A DNA stretch of 64,000 bases from Akkermansia muciniphila. Lineage in GTDB: Bacteria; Verrucomicrobiota; Verrucomicrobiia; Limisphaerales; UBA9464. Below are positions 31,321-41,673 of this stretch, one piece after another. The stretch spans positions 28,889 to 92,888 of the forward strand of contig CAMAUY010000003.1 of NCBI GenBank assembly GCA_945861565.1, given 5' to 3'. How positions within the stretch are numbered: the stretch's first letter is position 1; every line of letters begins with the position of its first letter. The translations under genes were made by a program, and so were the position numbers. The notes beneath the pieces are model-generated. The model saw only the letters and a list, made by a program, of their open reading frames with translations. It had not been told where the DNA came from and did not search any database.

Positions 31321-31564
31321 GGGACGGAACGGTGTTCGGACGCAGCATACCGACCGGTGCGAGCATGTCACGGCTTTCGCGGACCACTCCCGCGGGCACC
31401 AGACCGGACCTGAAGACACGAGTTACCTCCCGAAAACAGGCAGTAGTCCTTAAAATCCGGATCCGATGCCAACTTCGGATGAGGTTTCAGTCGTCGCGCC
31501 GACCGCCGAGTCGCCCGGGACGGGTTTGGATTTCACTCGGATCCCGGTGTTTAAATCGTTCGCG

Positions 31565-32251
31565 TTAGGCCGGCTGCAAGCCGGCGCTCCGGGCCGCTCC
31601 GCACGGATTGGAGATTCGCTCCAGGAGTGCTTCGATCATTGCATCCGCAGTGTCGACGGCCTTAATCCCGGAGTCGTCCACAAGTCCAAATCCACGACCC
31701 CAGGCGGGGCCGTTCACCACCGTGAGATCGGTGCGGCATTCAAGTCGCTGGCGGCGTCCCTGTTCGAGCGCGTCGTCTCGACTGCCATCCACTTCATACT
31801 TCCAACCGACGAGCAAGGCGTTTGGGTACCACTGGCGCAACGAAGCGAGGATCTTCAGAGTGGGTTCGAGTTCGATAAAGTAGCCGCCGTCGCGGGTCGA
31901 CAGTTTGCCGGCCTTTGTCAGGGCCAAGTTTCCGGTGGAATCCCGCTTCCAGATGTTTCCAAACCGGAAATCACTGACCGCCGCAGCGTGGAATAGGGCG
32001 ACCCGCTCCGGCATCGCCCGCAATTGCAGACGATTCCGCAGGTCCTCCGTGGTGGTGAACTCCTCGACCGCCACGGTTGCCACCGGCAGTGCGGCGGTCG
32101 CGAGTTTGCCACGCAATAAGAGGACGTCATGACCTGCGGCAGCCAGGTTATTGGCCAAGCGAGTACCGAGGGAGCCGGTCGAAAAATTCGTCAGGCGGCG
32201 GACATCATCCAGGGGTTCAAATGTGGGACCCGCCGTTATCAGGCAACGCAT
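31565..32251 (-). CDS. coaB: Phosphopantothenoylcysteine synthetase-like protein (CoaB domain, stand-alone)
   Basis: MRCLITAGPTFEPLDDVRRLTNFSTGSLGTRLANNLAAAGHDVLLLRG. Confidence 0.8.
   Translation of the reverse strand: MRCLITAGPTFEPLDDVRRLTNFSTGSLGTRLANNLAAAGHDVLLLRGKLATAALPVATVAVEEFTTTEDLRNRLQLRAMPERVALFHAAAVSDFRFGNIWKRDSTGNLALTKAGKLSTRDGGYFIELEPTLKILASLRQWYPNALLVGWKYEVDGSRDDALEQGRRQRLECRTDLTVVNGPAWGRGFGLVDDSGIKAVDTADAMIEALLERISNPCGAARSAGLQPA
31569..31585. terminator. Stem-loop overlapping the 3' end of the CoaB-like gene
   Basis: gccggct-gca-agccggc, 7-bp perfect stem, 2 nt from the stop codon; no clear U-tract. Confidence 0.35.
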
Positions 32252-32437
32252 GGAGAGAGATTAACGGTGGGCGGAGGATGCGAAACCAGAATCCGGCAGC
32301 AATGGGGTCGGTCAATAGTATTGTGCTTTTTGGAAGCCGGCACGGGAGATTTTGAAATTTTTCCTCATCTTGCAAACCTGACACTTCCGCCCGGGAAACG
32401 GTCTCGGTAGGATCGCCAGCGCAAAACAGGATTCAAC

Positions 32438-34465
32438 ATGAGACCACTCAAAGCGAAAAAGGCAACCCGAGTGCCGACGAACATCACGTCGTACTCGAAG
32501 GAGAACCGCATCTTCAAACCCTCCCCGGCATTTAGTGCGAAGGCCCGAATCCGTTCGATGGCGGAATACACGCGACTCTGGACGGAATCGGTGAAGTCGC
32601 CGGACCGTTTCTGGGGTCGGATGGCACGGGAGGAGCTTTGCTGGTTCACGCCTTTCAAGAAAGTGCTCCGTTGGAAGGAGCCGCAAGCGACATGGTTTGG
32701 CGGTGGCCGCCTGAATGTATCCACCAACTGCCTGGACCGTTGGTTGGGGACGGCGACCGCGAACAAAGCGGCCCTCATCTGGGAGGGGGAGCCGGCGACG
32801 GACGGGAGGCCTGGGGAAGAGCGCGTGCTGACCTACCAGCAATTGCACCGGGAGGTGTGTCGTTTCGCAAACGTCTTGATCCGCAATGGAATTGGCAAAG
32901 GGGACCGAGTTATCTTGTACCTCCCGATGGTTCCGGAGGCGGCGATCGCGATGCTGGCGTGCGCAAGGATTGGAGCGATTCACAGCGTGGTGTTTGGTGG
33001 TTTCAGTGCGCAATCGGTTGCGGATCGTATTCAGGATTGCCAGGCGAAGGCGGTGATCACGGCCGATGGCGGATTTCGTCGCGGGGCCGTGGTTGCCTTG
33101 AAGAAGAATGTGGACGAGGCCCTGACGATCAAGGACGCGGATGGAAAATCGCTGACGCAAACAATTAAGCGGGTCATCGTGCTAAAGCGGACAGCGCAAG
33201 AGGTGCACATTGAAGAAGGGCGCGACGTTTGGTGGCATCGGGAATTGGAGTACGTCGATTCCAATTGTGCGGCGGCGAAAATGGATTCGGAGGCACCGCT
33301 CTTCATCTTGTACACCAGTGGTTCCACTGGAAAACCCAAGGGGATTCTGCACACCACGGCGGGTTACCTGCTGGGAGTAAAGTTGACCTCGAAGTACGTG
33401 TTCGATCTACGGGAAGAGGATGTCTACTGGTGCACGGCGGATATCGGATGGGTAACCGGGCATAGCTATATCGTTTATGGACCGTTGGCCAATGGCGCCA
33501 CTGTGTTGATGTACGAAGGGGCGCCAAACTGGCCGGAGCCGGATCGGTTCTGGCGAATCATCGAAAAGTACCACGTCTCAATTTTCTATACCGCTCCGAC
33601 CGCCATTCGGGCTTTTATGAAATGGGGCGATGCGTGGCCGAAAAAGCACGATTTGTCTTCCCTCCGATTGCTGGGCTCCGTCGGAGAGCCGATCAATCCC
33701 GAGGCGTGGATTTGGTACCACAACGTGATTGGCGCCGGTCGCTGTCCAATCGTCGACACGTGGTGGCAAACCGAGACCGGCTCGATTCTTATTTCGCCGC
33801 TGCCTGGCGCGACACCATTGAAGCCCGGCACGGCCACCCTGCCCTTCTTTGGCATCGTGCCGGAGGTCGTAGACGACAACGGCAAGGCCGTACCGCGAAA
33901 CACCGGGGGCAAACTGGTTATACGAAAACCCTGGCCCTCCATGTTGCGCGGCATCTGGGGAGATGCAAAACGGTACAAGGAAACCTACTGGACCGAGGTG
34001 AAGCACTCTTATTTCACGGGAGACGGATGCCGTCAGGATGCGGACGGCTATTTCTGGATTGTGGGGCGGATTGATGATGTCCTCAATGTCGCGGGACACC
34101 GGATTGGTACGGCCGAAATTGAAAGCGCGCTGGCGAGTCATCCCTCTGTCGCCGAGGCAGCGGTGGTGGGGCGACCGGACGAATTGAAGGGTCACGCGCT
34201 GGTCTGTTTTGTCACACTGAAAACGGGGATTAAGGCGTCGCCCGAATTGAAGACGGAACTGCGGAATCATGTGGGCAAGGAAATCGGGCCGGTCGCCAAG
34301 CCGGACGATATCCGGTTTGCGGATGCATTGCCGAAGACACGTTCGGGCAAAATCATGCGACGATTGCTGAAGCAGGTGGCCACGGGCGGCGAGATCAAAG
34401 GGGACACCTCGACCCTCGAGGACCTGAGTGTATTGGCGAAACTTTCGGCGAACGGGGACGAATAA
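32438..34465 (+). CDS. acs: Acetyl-CoA synthetase
   Basis: [114 protein letters not shown]. Confidence 0.96.
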   Translation: MRPLKAKKATRVPTNITSYSKENRIFKPSPAFSAKARIRSMAEYTRLWTESVKSPDRFWGRMAREELCWFTPFKKVLRWKEPQATWFGGGRLNVSTNCLDRWLGTATANKAALIWEGEPATDGRPGEERVLTYQQLHREVCRFANVLIRNGIGKGDRVILYLPMVPEAAIAMLACARIGAIHSVVFGGFSAQSVADRIQDCQAKAVITADGGFRRGAVVALKKNVDEALTIKDADGKSLTQTIKRVIVLKRTAQEVHIEEGRDVWWHRELEYVDSNCAAAKMDSEAPLFILYTSGSTGKPKGILHTTAGYLLGVKLTSKYVFDLREEDVYWCTADIGWVTGHSYIVYGPLANGATVLMYEGAPNWPEPDRFWRIIEKYHVSIFYTAPTAIRAFMKWGDAWPKKHDLSSLRLLGSVGEPINPEAWIWYHNVIGAGRCPIVDTWWQTETGSILISPLPGATPLKPGTATLPFFGIVPEVVDDNGKAVPRNTGGKLVIRKPWPSMLRGIWGDAKRYKETYWTEVKHSYFTGDGCRQDADGYFWIVGRIDDVLNVAGHRIGTAEIESALASHPSVAEAAVVGRPDELKGHALVCFVTLKTGIKASPELKTELRNHVGKEIGPVAKPDDIRFADALPKTRSGKIMRRLLKQVATGGEIKGDTSTLEDLSVLAKLSANGDE

Positions 34466-34490
34466 TCCGAGCGGCCGGGGCGGAAAGGCT

Positions 34491-34516
34491 GGAGCGCACG
34501 GGAATCCGTGCGCTCC
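34491..34516. terminator. Bidirectional terminator-like hairpin between convergent acs and slyX
   Basis: ggagcgcacgg-gaat-ccgtgcgctcc, 11-bp perfect stem, 4-nt loop. Confidence 0.55.
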
Positions 34517-34540
34517 GTTCGTCGGATCAGCGCCGGGAAA

Positions 34541-34753
34541 TCAATAATGCGGGGGTTTCGTCGAACTGGCGCGAATTCGATCCAACTCCTGCTGGTCCAT
34601 TGAATCCCCGATCGCCTGCAGTCGCTTCTGCAAGATTTGCAGTGCCCGGCCCTGCTCGACGATAACTTGGTTCAATTCACCGACTAATTTCTCGAGGTGG
34701 GCGAGAGATCGCTCAAGACCCTCCAGACGGTCGCCCAAAGGGCCCCTATTCAC
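34541..34753 (-). CDS. slyX: SlyX family protein
   Basis: RLEGLERSLAHLEKLVGELNQVIVEQGRALQILQKRLQAI...PPHY C-terminus. Confidence 0.8.
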   Translation of the reverse strand: MNRGPLGDRLEGLERSLAHLEKLVGELNQVIVEQGRALQILQKRLQAIGDSMDQQELDRIRASSTKPPHY

Positions 34754-34989
34754 AGTTCATCCCCCCGGTCCGCGTAAAACAGTTGGTAGGCTCTGTCATA
34801 GTCGGCCGGGCTAACATCGACACGCATTTGTCGATCCAGGTCATTCGGATCTGAGTTTTCGTCCAAGGCCGTCTCGATGGCGGCGATGCCATGCTTTTCG
34901 AGCCACACCACGAGCAGCTCCGTTTTGATGGCGGGTCCGGCGAAAAATTCTCTCATAGTTTGGGACAGTGTTCGGGTGACAGCGGTCAT
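34750..34989 (-). CDS. Small conserved protein, DUF2007-like (putative signal-transducing protein family)
   Basis: EFFAGPAIKTELLVVWLEKHGIAAIETALDENSD...VDVSPADYDRAYQLF; 4-bp overlap with slyX. Confidence 0.5.
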   Translation of the reverse strand: MTAVTRTLSQTMREFFAGPAIKTELLVVWLEKHGIAAIETALDENSDPNDLDRQMRVDVSPADYDRAYQLFYADRGDEL

Positions 34990-35034
34990 TCGAGACGGAT
35001 CTCCGCCGCTGAATGAGTCACCAGCGGAGGGGCC

Positions 35035-36864
35035 TTATTGCGACCACCATTCAAAGCGGAATCCGTTGGCATCGGTTCCGCCGGTGAGCACGGAGATCCC
35101 TTGATACCGGGCGATTTTTGCAAACGGTGGCAGCCGGCTGAAATCGAGACAGCCGGCGAGGTTCGGAACCATGAGGCTCAACCCATGGGCAACGGCCGGC
35201 GGCGCGGATTCCAATCCCGACTTCCGGACCGACTCCCAGGACCCCGCACCGGCATTGGCAACGTCTTCGTAGGTAAATAATCCCCGCTCCCAGCCACCCG
35301 CCTCCCGTGCAGCCTCGATGACGCGCGGAACTGAGCGCAGGCCACTGGCGGGATTGTCTGGGCGGCGCAGCAACTCTTCCAGGACCAAGGGTTGATCGGC
35401 AATGATTACATAGCGGCCGTTGATACCCATTTCCAGCGAACGTTCCGGCTCTCCGTCGGCGGCGGGAATTGTAATCCGATGCAACGTTTGCCCTAGGAAA
35501 ATCCTTTCCGAAAAATCGCCGCCGCCCTGGATCATATTGAGAGTTAGCATCGCACGGACTCCGACGAGTAGTGCCGCAGGTCTGGGGGATCCGATCAACG
35601 TCACTCGGCCCCCATACGATGCGTTGGTACCAATCGGCAATTCGTAAGTCATGAAATCATCACCCAACGCGTTGGCGACATGATGGGTGACGTTGAATTG
35701 CTCATCCACGGACTGCCCGGCGGTTTCAAGAGTCAATCGAAGTAGTGCGAACATCTGCGGCGAGACCTTATTAAGAGACTCCTCCAGAGTTTTCCACATC
35801 CGAGCACCGTTCACCCGCCCCCGCTGAAATCGAAGAGCATCGGCGGGGATATATGCCGGGGGCAGTGCCTCCTGAGGTTCCAGAGCGAGCAGCTGAAAAA
35901 CCCCCGTGCGACGCGTCGACGGAACATCGAGGAACATCCGACTGCGGAGCCCGCCTTCCGAAGCGACAGCGGAAAAGGCGGCCTGACGGAGCCCGTCGAG
36001 CCCCAGAGCGGATCCGACTTGCGCCGGCTGACCACCCAGGCTGGCGAGCAATCCAAACAATAGGGAGAATTTCTGATCTAACAGCGGTCGAGTTGCCGCG
36101 AAATCAACCCAGGCGAAAATCCCTGGAAGGGCGGAGGCGGTTGCGGTTGGAAAGCGCGCCCGCTTGGTCGCAACCGGAGTGCCAACATCGGAAAGTCTGC
36201 CCGCCAGCGAGGTCGCGGCGGATGCGTTATCGGCGATCAAAAGGACGTTTTGACGGCGGCCAATCCACAGCGAAGACGTGGACAATGATTTATTTGCAGG
36301 ACGGTTGGAGGAGCCCGCAGCCTCACGGGCCCACCCACGGACGGTAAGAAACTCGATTCCTGAAAAGGCGTTCGTACCTAAGGAATACCCGGCGGTCGTC
36401 CAGCGGCCTCGCAGTCCTTCGATCTCTCGCCCCAATGCGTCCCCTTGACCTGACGTATCGATGAGAGCGCCCCAACCGGGCGAATTCGTGGCTGAGCCTT
36501 CGGGCGGAAACCAGGCGACCGTCAATTGCCCGCGGAGCAGCGGCAGCCACCGGCGGAGATCGATCGAGAGTTGATGCTGCCAGGGGCCTAAGCCATCGTT
36601 CAAAATGCACTCCGTTGCCTGAGCTCGAAATGCGGCCATGGATGAATCGCTCCAAAGCCGACCCGCGGGAGAACGTCCCAGCCCCGCCTGGGCTGCCGGG
36701 AAATCCGGAACCGTGACATAAGCAATCGCGTTGGTTGGCAACCAATCTTCAGCGGGTGGGAGCGGGGACACGGCCGCCGTCGACGACGCAATCAGGGGGA
36801 ACACCGCGATCACGAGGCAGCACCGCCGAGTTCGGCCGAAAAGACACTGAATCATTCGCATCAT
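35035..36864 (-). CDS. Exported DUF3352-like protein
   Basis: Signal peptide; LPTNAIAYVTVPDFPAAQAGLGRSPAGRLWSDSSMAAF, LLRGQLTVAWFPP. Confidence 0.6.
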   Translation of the reverse strand: MMRMIQCLFGRTRRCCLVIAVFPLIASSTAAVSPLPPAEDWLPTNAIAYVTVPDFPAAQAGLGRSPAGRLWSDSSMAAFRAQATECILNDGLGPWQHQLSIDLRRWLPLLRGQLTVAWFPPEGSATNSPGWGALIDTSGQGDALGREIEGLRGRWTTAGYSLGTNAFSGIEFLTVRGWAREAAGSSNRPANKSLSTSSLWIGRRQNVLLIADNASAATSLAGRLSDVGTPVATKRARFPTATASALPGIFAWVDFAATRPLLDQKFSLLFGLLASLGGQPAQVGSALGLDGLRQAAFSAVASEGGLRSRMFLDVPSTRRTGVFQLLALEPQEALPPAYIPADALRFQRGRVNGARMWKTLEESLNKVSPQMFALLRLTLETAGQSVDEQFNVTHHVANALGDDFMTYELPIGTNASYGGRVTLIGSPRPAALLVGVRAMLTLNMIQGGGDFSERIFLGQTLHRITIPAADGEPERSLEMGINGRYVIIADQPLVLEELLRRPDNPASGLRSVPRVIEAAREAGGWERGLFTYEDVANAGAGSWESVRKSGLESAPPAVAHGLSLMVPNLAGCLDFSRLPPFAKIARYQGISVLTGGTDANGFRFEWWSQ

Positions 36865-37007
36865 AGTACTGACCTCACTCTTAGTGGCGCGAGGCCTCAC
36901 GAGCGAGAAAAAGTCGCTGTTGGAGCGGGGCCCCCGGACCTGAATCGAGCGCTCCCGGAATTCTCCCCATCGAGCGATCGGTGAAATTCATCCCGCCGAT
37001 CCTCGGG

Positions 37008-37469
37008 TTAAATAATAAAGTCCATCGGACCCATGGGGACTGCGCGGAGTTTTTGCGCGCGGGCAATCAGGTCTGCCAGGGTGGTCTTCTCCATCATTTG
37101 CGCCACGGCATCCCGTACTTCCTTCATTACCGACCGGAGAGCGCACCGGGTTTCGTCGGGACACGAGCATTTTTCATAGAATCGTTCACTGACACAACTT
37201 ACCGGGGATAGCGCTCCGTCGATGTAACGGATGATGCTTGCGAGAGGGACCGCCGCCGGGGCCATGGCAAGACGGTAGCCACCGGCCATCCCCCGGCGGC
37301 TTTCCACCAGCCCGCTCGACTTCAGGTCATTCAGAATCTGTTCAAGGAAACGCTTGGGAATATTCTGCTCTTCAGACAGCGTCTGGATCGACACCACCGG
37401 TCCGCCGTGCCGCTCCGCGAGCACCTGCATAGCTCGCAATGCGTACTCACCGCGGAGAGAAAGTTTCAT
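37008..37469 (-). CDS. Rrf2 family transcriptional regulator
   Basis: MKLSLRGEYALRAMQVLAERHGGPVVSIQTLSEEQNIPKRFLEQILNDLKSSGLVESRRGMAGGYRLA...CPDETRCALRSVMKEVRDAVAQMMEKTTLADL; start set at 37469. Confidence 0.92.
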   Translation of the reverse strand: MKLSLRGEYALRAMQVLAERHGGPVVSIQTLSEEQNIPKRFLEQILNDLKSSGLVESRRGMAGGYRLAMAPAAVPLASIIRYIDGALSPVSCVSERFYEKCSCPDETRCALRSVMKEVRDAVAQMMEKTTLADLIARAQKLRAVPMGPMDFII

Positions 37470-37636
37470 AGCGTGAGCAATAGATAATAAACGATCAAAT
37501 CGATCAAGAATTTCATACTCCAATTTTTAAACCGACACTACCTATTACACATCAACATTTTACAAAGCATTACAATCTCTATTGCATAAGTAGGGATTTG
37601 TGTGATTCTCAGTCTTTAGCATCACGTTCCTCTTTA

Positions 37637-38671
37637 ATGACCTGGATCATGGCACGAATCGTTCGCGCAGGGTTGTTCGGATCGCTTCTGCTGGGGGCGA
37701 TGTTTGGCATTTCCTGCACGGATCCTCAGCGCGTGTCGTTGTTAAACGTTTCGTTTGACCCAACGCGGGAATTTTTTGGCGAAATCAACGCGGCCTTTCA
37801 GAAGAATTGGACCGCAACCAATGCAACCACGTTGCGGATCCAGCAATCGCATGGCGGGTCCGCCAAGCAGGCGCGGGCGGTTATTGACGGACTCGATGCG
37901 GACGTCGTGACCCTGGCACTGGGGCACGACATTGACCGAATTGCGGCGGAAACGGGGATTCTCCCCCGGGATTGGCAGCAACGATTGCCCAACCGGTCCA
38001 CGCCCTACACCTCGACCGTTGTATTCATGGTGCGGAAGGGAAATCCGAAAAGAATATTGAACTGGCCGGACTTGGTCCGGTCGGGCGTTCAGGTCATCAC
38101 TCCGAACCCCAAGTCGAGTGGAGGTGCCCGCTGGAATTATTTGGCCGCATATGGCTGGGCTCGCCGACAGCCGGGCGGAGACGACCGGAGTGCGCGGGAA
38201 TTTGTGGCTCGAATATTTCGGAATGTGCCGGTGCTCGATTCGGGTGCCCGCGGTGCCACGGTGACCTTTCTTCAGCGAGGGATTGGCGATGTCCTTCTGA
38301 CCTGGGAGAGCGAGGCGCATCAGGCATTGTCGCACGCGGAAGGGTTGTCCGGCGAAATTGTAACTCCCTCAGAAAGCATTGTTGCCGAACCACCGGTGGC
38401 AGTGATCGACCGGAATGCGCGAAAACACGGTGTCCTGCCGCTGGCCGAGTGCTATCTGCGGTTCCTGTACACCGAGGAAGCCCAGATGATCGCGGCTCGG
38501 CACCATTTTCGTCCCCAACTGGAGAATGCGGCGATGAAGGCGGGGGTTCATTTTCCTCCCATCGTGCGCTTTTCTTTGGCGGAAATCTGCGGTGACTGGC
38601 AGGCCGCCCACGCGGCACATTTCGCTACGGGCGGGTGGTTCGACCAGATCCAGAGCCAAAGAAAACCGTGA
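37637..38671 (+). CDS. sbp: Sulfate ABC transporter substrate-binding protein
   Basis: LLNVSFDPTREFFGEINAAFQKNW...IQQSHGGSAKQARAVIDGLDADVVTLAL...TPNPKSSGGARWNYLAAYGWA. Confidence 0.93.
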   Translation: MTWIMARIVRAGLFGSLLLGAMFGISCTDPQRVSLLNVSFDPTREFFGEINAAFQKNWTATNATTLRIQQSHGGSAKQARAVIDGLDADVVTLALGHDIDRIAAETGILPRDWQQRLPNRSTPYTSTVVFMVRKGNPKRILNWPDLVRSGVQVITPNPKSSGGARWNYLAAYGWARRQPGGDDRSAREFVARIFRNVPVLDSGARGATVTFLQRGIGDVLLTWESEAHQALSHAEGLSGEIVTPSESIVAEPPVAVIDRNARKHGVLPLAECYLRFLYTEEAQMIAARHHFRPQLENAAMKAGVHFPPIVRFSLAEICGDWQAAHAAHFATGGWFDQIQSQRKP

Positions 38672-39498
38672 AGCAATACTGCAAAACGCGACGGCTGCTC
38701 CCTGGATTCCGACTCACCCTCGGCTTCACACTTTTTTATCTGAGCGTGGTGGTGCTGATTCCGATGTCGGCGATGATCCTGCGAGGTTCCGGAATGGGGT
38801 GGGGTGGATTCTGGAAGTACGTGCTCGATCCGCGAGCGATTGCTGCCTACAAGCTGTCATTGGTCGCGTCGATGACGGCTGCTCTGCTGAACGTCCTGTT
38901 CGGCACCCTACTCGCATGGGTGTTGGTTCGGTACACTTTTCCAGGGCGGCGATTGATGGACGCTCTAGTCGATGTGCCATTCGCGCTGCCCACCGCAGTT
39001 GCGGGACTCACCTTGGGCAACCTTTACGGACCTCAAGGCTGGATCGGGCAATGGCTCGCACCGATGGGAATTGCCGGTGTGAATTCCCGCTTCGGTGTGG
39101 TGATTGCTCTGATGTTTGTGAGTCTCCCCTTCGTTGTCCGGACCGTGCAACCCGTGCTAGAGACCTTCGAGCAGGAAGTGGAGGAGGCAGCGGCAACGCT
39201 GGGGGCGGGGCGCTGGCGGACATTTTTCCGAGTGGTGCTGCCGACGCTGCTGCCCTCAATCATCACCGGTTTTGCGCTGGCCTTTGCTCGCGCCTTGGGT
39301 GAATTCGGCAGCATACAATTCGTCTCCGGTAGCATCCCATTCCGGACGGAGATCGCACCGCAGATTCTCATCCAGCACCTTGACGAACACGAAACGGCGG
39401 GAGCGATCGCCGTGGCGCTGTTCCTTCTGATCATCTCGTTTCTGATCCTGGGAACGATCAATCTCATCGAAACCTGGGCCCGCCGCTTCCAGAACTAA
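38668..39498 (+). CDS. cysT: Sulfate ABC transporter permease CysT
   Basis: FGTLLAWVLVRYTFPGRRLMDALVDVPFALPTAVAGLTL; GTG start overlapping the upstream stop (GTGA). Confidence 0.92.
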   Translation: MKQYCKTRRLLPGFRLTLGFTLFYLSVVVLIPMSAMILRGSGMGWGGFWKYVLDPRAIAAYKLSLVASMTAALLNVLFGTLLAWVLVRYTFPGRRLMDALVDVPFALPTAVAGLTLGNLYGPQGWIGQWLAPMGIAGVNSRFGVVIALMFVSLPFVVRTVQPVLETFEQEVEEAAATLGAGRWRTFFRVVLPTLLPSIITGFALAFARALGEFGSIQFVSGSIPFRTEIAPQILIQHLDEHETAGAIAVALFLLIISFLILGTINLIETWARRFQN

Positions 39499-39503
39499 CC
39501 CCC

Positions 39504-40448
39504 ATGGCTCGTAATCTTCACCGCGTACTTACCCCGGCAAATACCCGCTCGCGGCGGGGCGCCGATGAATCGCGATTAACGCAATGGATTCTGATCGGGA
39601 TTGCTGCGATCTTCGTGGGTCTGTTTCTTGTGCTTCCGCTGGTGAGCATGTTTTACGAAGCGTTTCGTAAGGGGCCCGGGGCCTATATTTCCGCCCTCAC
39701 TCAAGAGAACACGCTGGATTCCATCCGCTATACTCTCACGATCGCGGTGCTGGTCGTGCCCTTGAATGCGCTGTTTGGCTTGGCGGCGGCGTGGGCGCTG
39801 ACACGGTTTCAGTTTCGCGGAAAAGCGTTGCTCACGACCTTGATCGACCTGCCCTTCGCCATCTCTCCGGTGGTCGTCGGCGTGATGTTGATCGCGCTCT
39901 TCGGCTACCAAGGCTGGCTCGGACCCTGGCTGCGCGCACACGATCTCAAGGTTGTCTTCGCCCTGCCCGGCATGGTTCTGGCCACGGTCTTTGTTACGTT
40001 CCCTTTCGTGGCGCGTGAGTTAATCCCCATGATGCAAAGTCAGGGCACCGAACCGGAGCAGGCCGCCCTCACCCTCGGTGCCAGCGGCTGGCAGGTCTTC
40101 TGGCACGTGACACTTCCAAGCATTAAGTGGGCGCTCCTCTATGGATTGATCCTGACCACCGCCCGCGCCATGGGGGAATTCGGCGCGGTGTTCGTCGTCA
40201 GTAATCGCATCGCCGGCGAAATGCCCATCCCCCTTTGGGTGGACAATCTCAATGCCGATCACCGGGGATCCGAGGCCTTCGCCGTCGCCAGCCTGCTCGC
40301 ATTTCTTGCGCTGGGCACGCTCGCACTCAAGGCCTGGCTCGAATCTCGACACCAAGAGGAGGAGGCCGCCGGTCTGTGGACGACGAGCTCCCCCGTCATC
40401 AATTCCGGTGAATCGGAAACGGCGTTTACCACCCAAACTCCTCCATGA
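39504..40448 (+). CDS. cysW: Sulfate ABC transporter permease CysW
   Basis: FGLAAAWALTRFQFRGKALLTTLIDLPFAISPVVVGVMLIALFG, EQAALTLGASGWQVFWHVTLPSIKWALLYG. Confidence 0.92.
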   Translation: MARNLHRVLTPANTRSRRGADESRLTQWILIGIAAIFVGLFLVLPLVSMFYEAFRKGPGAYISALTQENTLDSIRYTLTIAVLVVPLNALFGLAAAWALTRFQFRGKALLTTLIDLPFAISPVVVGVMLIALFGYQGWLGPWLRAHDLKVVFALPGMVLATVFVTFPFVARELIPMMQSQGTEPEQAALTLGASGWQVFWHVTLPSIKWALLYGLILTTARAMGEFGAVFVVSNRIAGEMPIPLWVDNLNADHRGSEAFAVASLLAFLALGTLALKAWLESRHQEEEAAGLWTTSSPVINSGESETAFTTQTPP

Positions 40449-41542
40449 GCATCGAATTGCGCCATATTTCCAAGCGGTTTGGCGACATCACCGCCGTCCG
40501 AAACATTTCCTTCACCGTCGGCGAAGGGGAACTCGTCGGCCTCCTCGGCCCGAGCGGCGGCGGTAAGACAACCGTCCTGCGCATGATCGCGGGCCTGGAA
40601 ACCCCAACCGAAGGGGATCTGTTTGTCCGCGGTCGACGGATGAATGATGTCCCTGTCCAGACGCGGAACATCGGCTTCGTTTTCCAAGGGTACGCCCTGT
40701 TCAAGACGATGACTGTTTTCGACAACATCGCCTTTGGACTAAGAATCCAAAAGCAGCAGCCTGCCGACATCGCGGCCCGCGTCGAGGAGTTGGCGAAGAC
40801 CCTGGGCTTGGAGGGATTGGAGCGGCGGTTTCCGCATCAATTGAGCGGCGGACAGCGGCAGCGAGTGGCCATCGCTCGCGCCCTCGCACCCAAGCCCAAC
40901 GTGCTCCTCCTCGACGAGCCGTTTGGGGCCGTTGACGCCAAGATTCGACAGGAACTACGTGAGTGGCTGGTCCAGCTCCATGATGAACTCAACATCACGA
41001 CGGTTTTCGTTACTCACGATCAGGAGGAGGCGATGGAAGTTTCGAACCGGATTCTTATTTTCAGTCGCGGCAACCTGGAACAGCTCGGTTCTCCTCGCGA
41101 AGTCTACGAACAACCGCGAAACGAATTCGTCGCCCGCTTCATCGGTGTCATGAACGTGCTGGAAATGACGGTCTCCGGCGGCATTGCCCGACTGGGTGGA
41201 CTCTCCTTTCCGGCGCACGGCCATTCCGAAGGGCAGACGCTCCGAATCGGCTTCCGGCCTTACGCCGTTCAGGTCTCAAAGTCTCCCAATGAATACCGCC
41301 ACCAGGCTATTCTGAAGCACACTTATTTTCTTGGCATAATGCTCCGCCTCGAACTTGAAACTCCCGATGGTCTCGTGGTCCGGGCGCGGATGAGCAAGGA
41401 GGACTATGCCCGATTAAAACTGGAAGATGGCATGAGCGTGAGTTTCCAGATTCGCGAATACCGTGTGCTGGCCCGTGAAGGGGAAATTCTTACGCCCGAG
41501 GTCTCCCTCTCCCAACCCACGGTGCTCGGCGAAGGGATCTAA
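40445..41542 (+). CDS. cysA: Sulfate ABC transporter ATP-binding protein CysA
   Basis: MSIELRHISKRFGDITAVRNISFTVGEGELVGLLGPSGGGKTTVLRMIAGLE; LSGGQRQRVAIARALAPKPNVLLLDEPFGAVDAKIRQELREWL; 4-bp overlap with cysW. Confidence 0.95.
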   Translation: MSIELRHISKRFGDITAVRNISFTVGEGELVGLLGPSGGGKTTVLRMIAGLETPTEGDLFVRGRRMNDVPVQTRNIGFVFQGYALFKTMTVFDNIAFGLRIQKQQPADIAARVEELAKTLGLEGLERRFPHQLSGGQRQRVAIARALAPKPNVLLLDEPFGAVDAKIRQELREWLVQLHDELNITTVFVTHDQEEAMEVSNRILIFSRGNLEQLGSPREVYEQPRNEFVARFIGVMNVLEMTVSGGIARLGGLSFPAHGHSEGQTLRIGFRPYAVQVSKSPNEYRHQAILKHTYFLGIMLRLELETPDGLVVRARMSKEDYARLKLEDGMSVSFQIREYRVLAREGEILTPEVSLSQPTVLGEGI

Positions 41543-41673
41543 ATTTGTCCCTTGAGTCTATGCCTTAGCATGTCATGGGTGCTTCGTGACTCCCGGTGGG
41601 ACACCGAGCCGGCCGACCCGGGCGCTTTACGGCACGCTCTACGCACGCAGGCAGCGGGCGCTCTTAATCTGAC

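Noticed and set aside
30514-31413. 299-aa plus-strand ORF, and 28594..29739 (381 aa)
   Set aside because: Antisense to the DUF1080-SGNH-cytochrome fusion, which has strong family motifs; shadow ORFs
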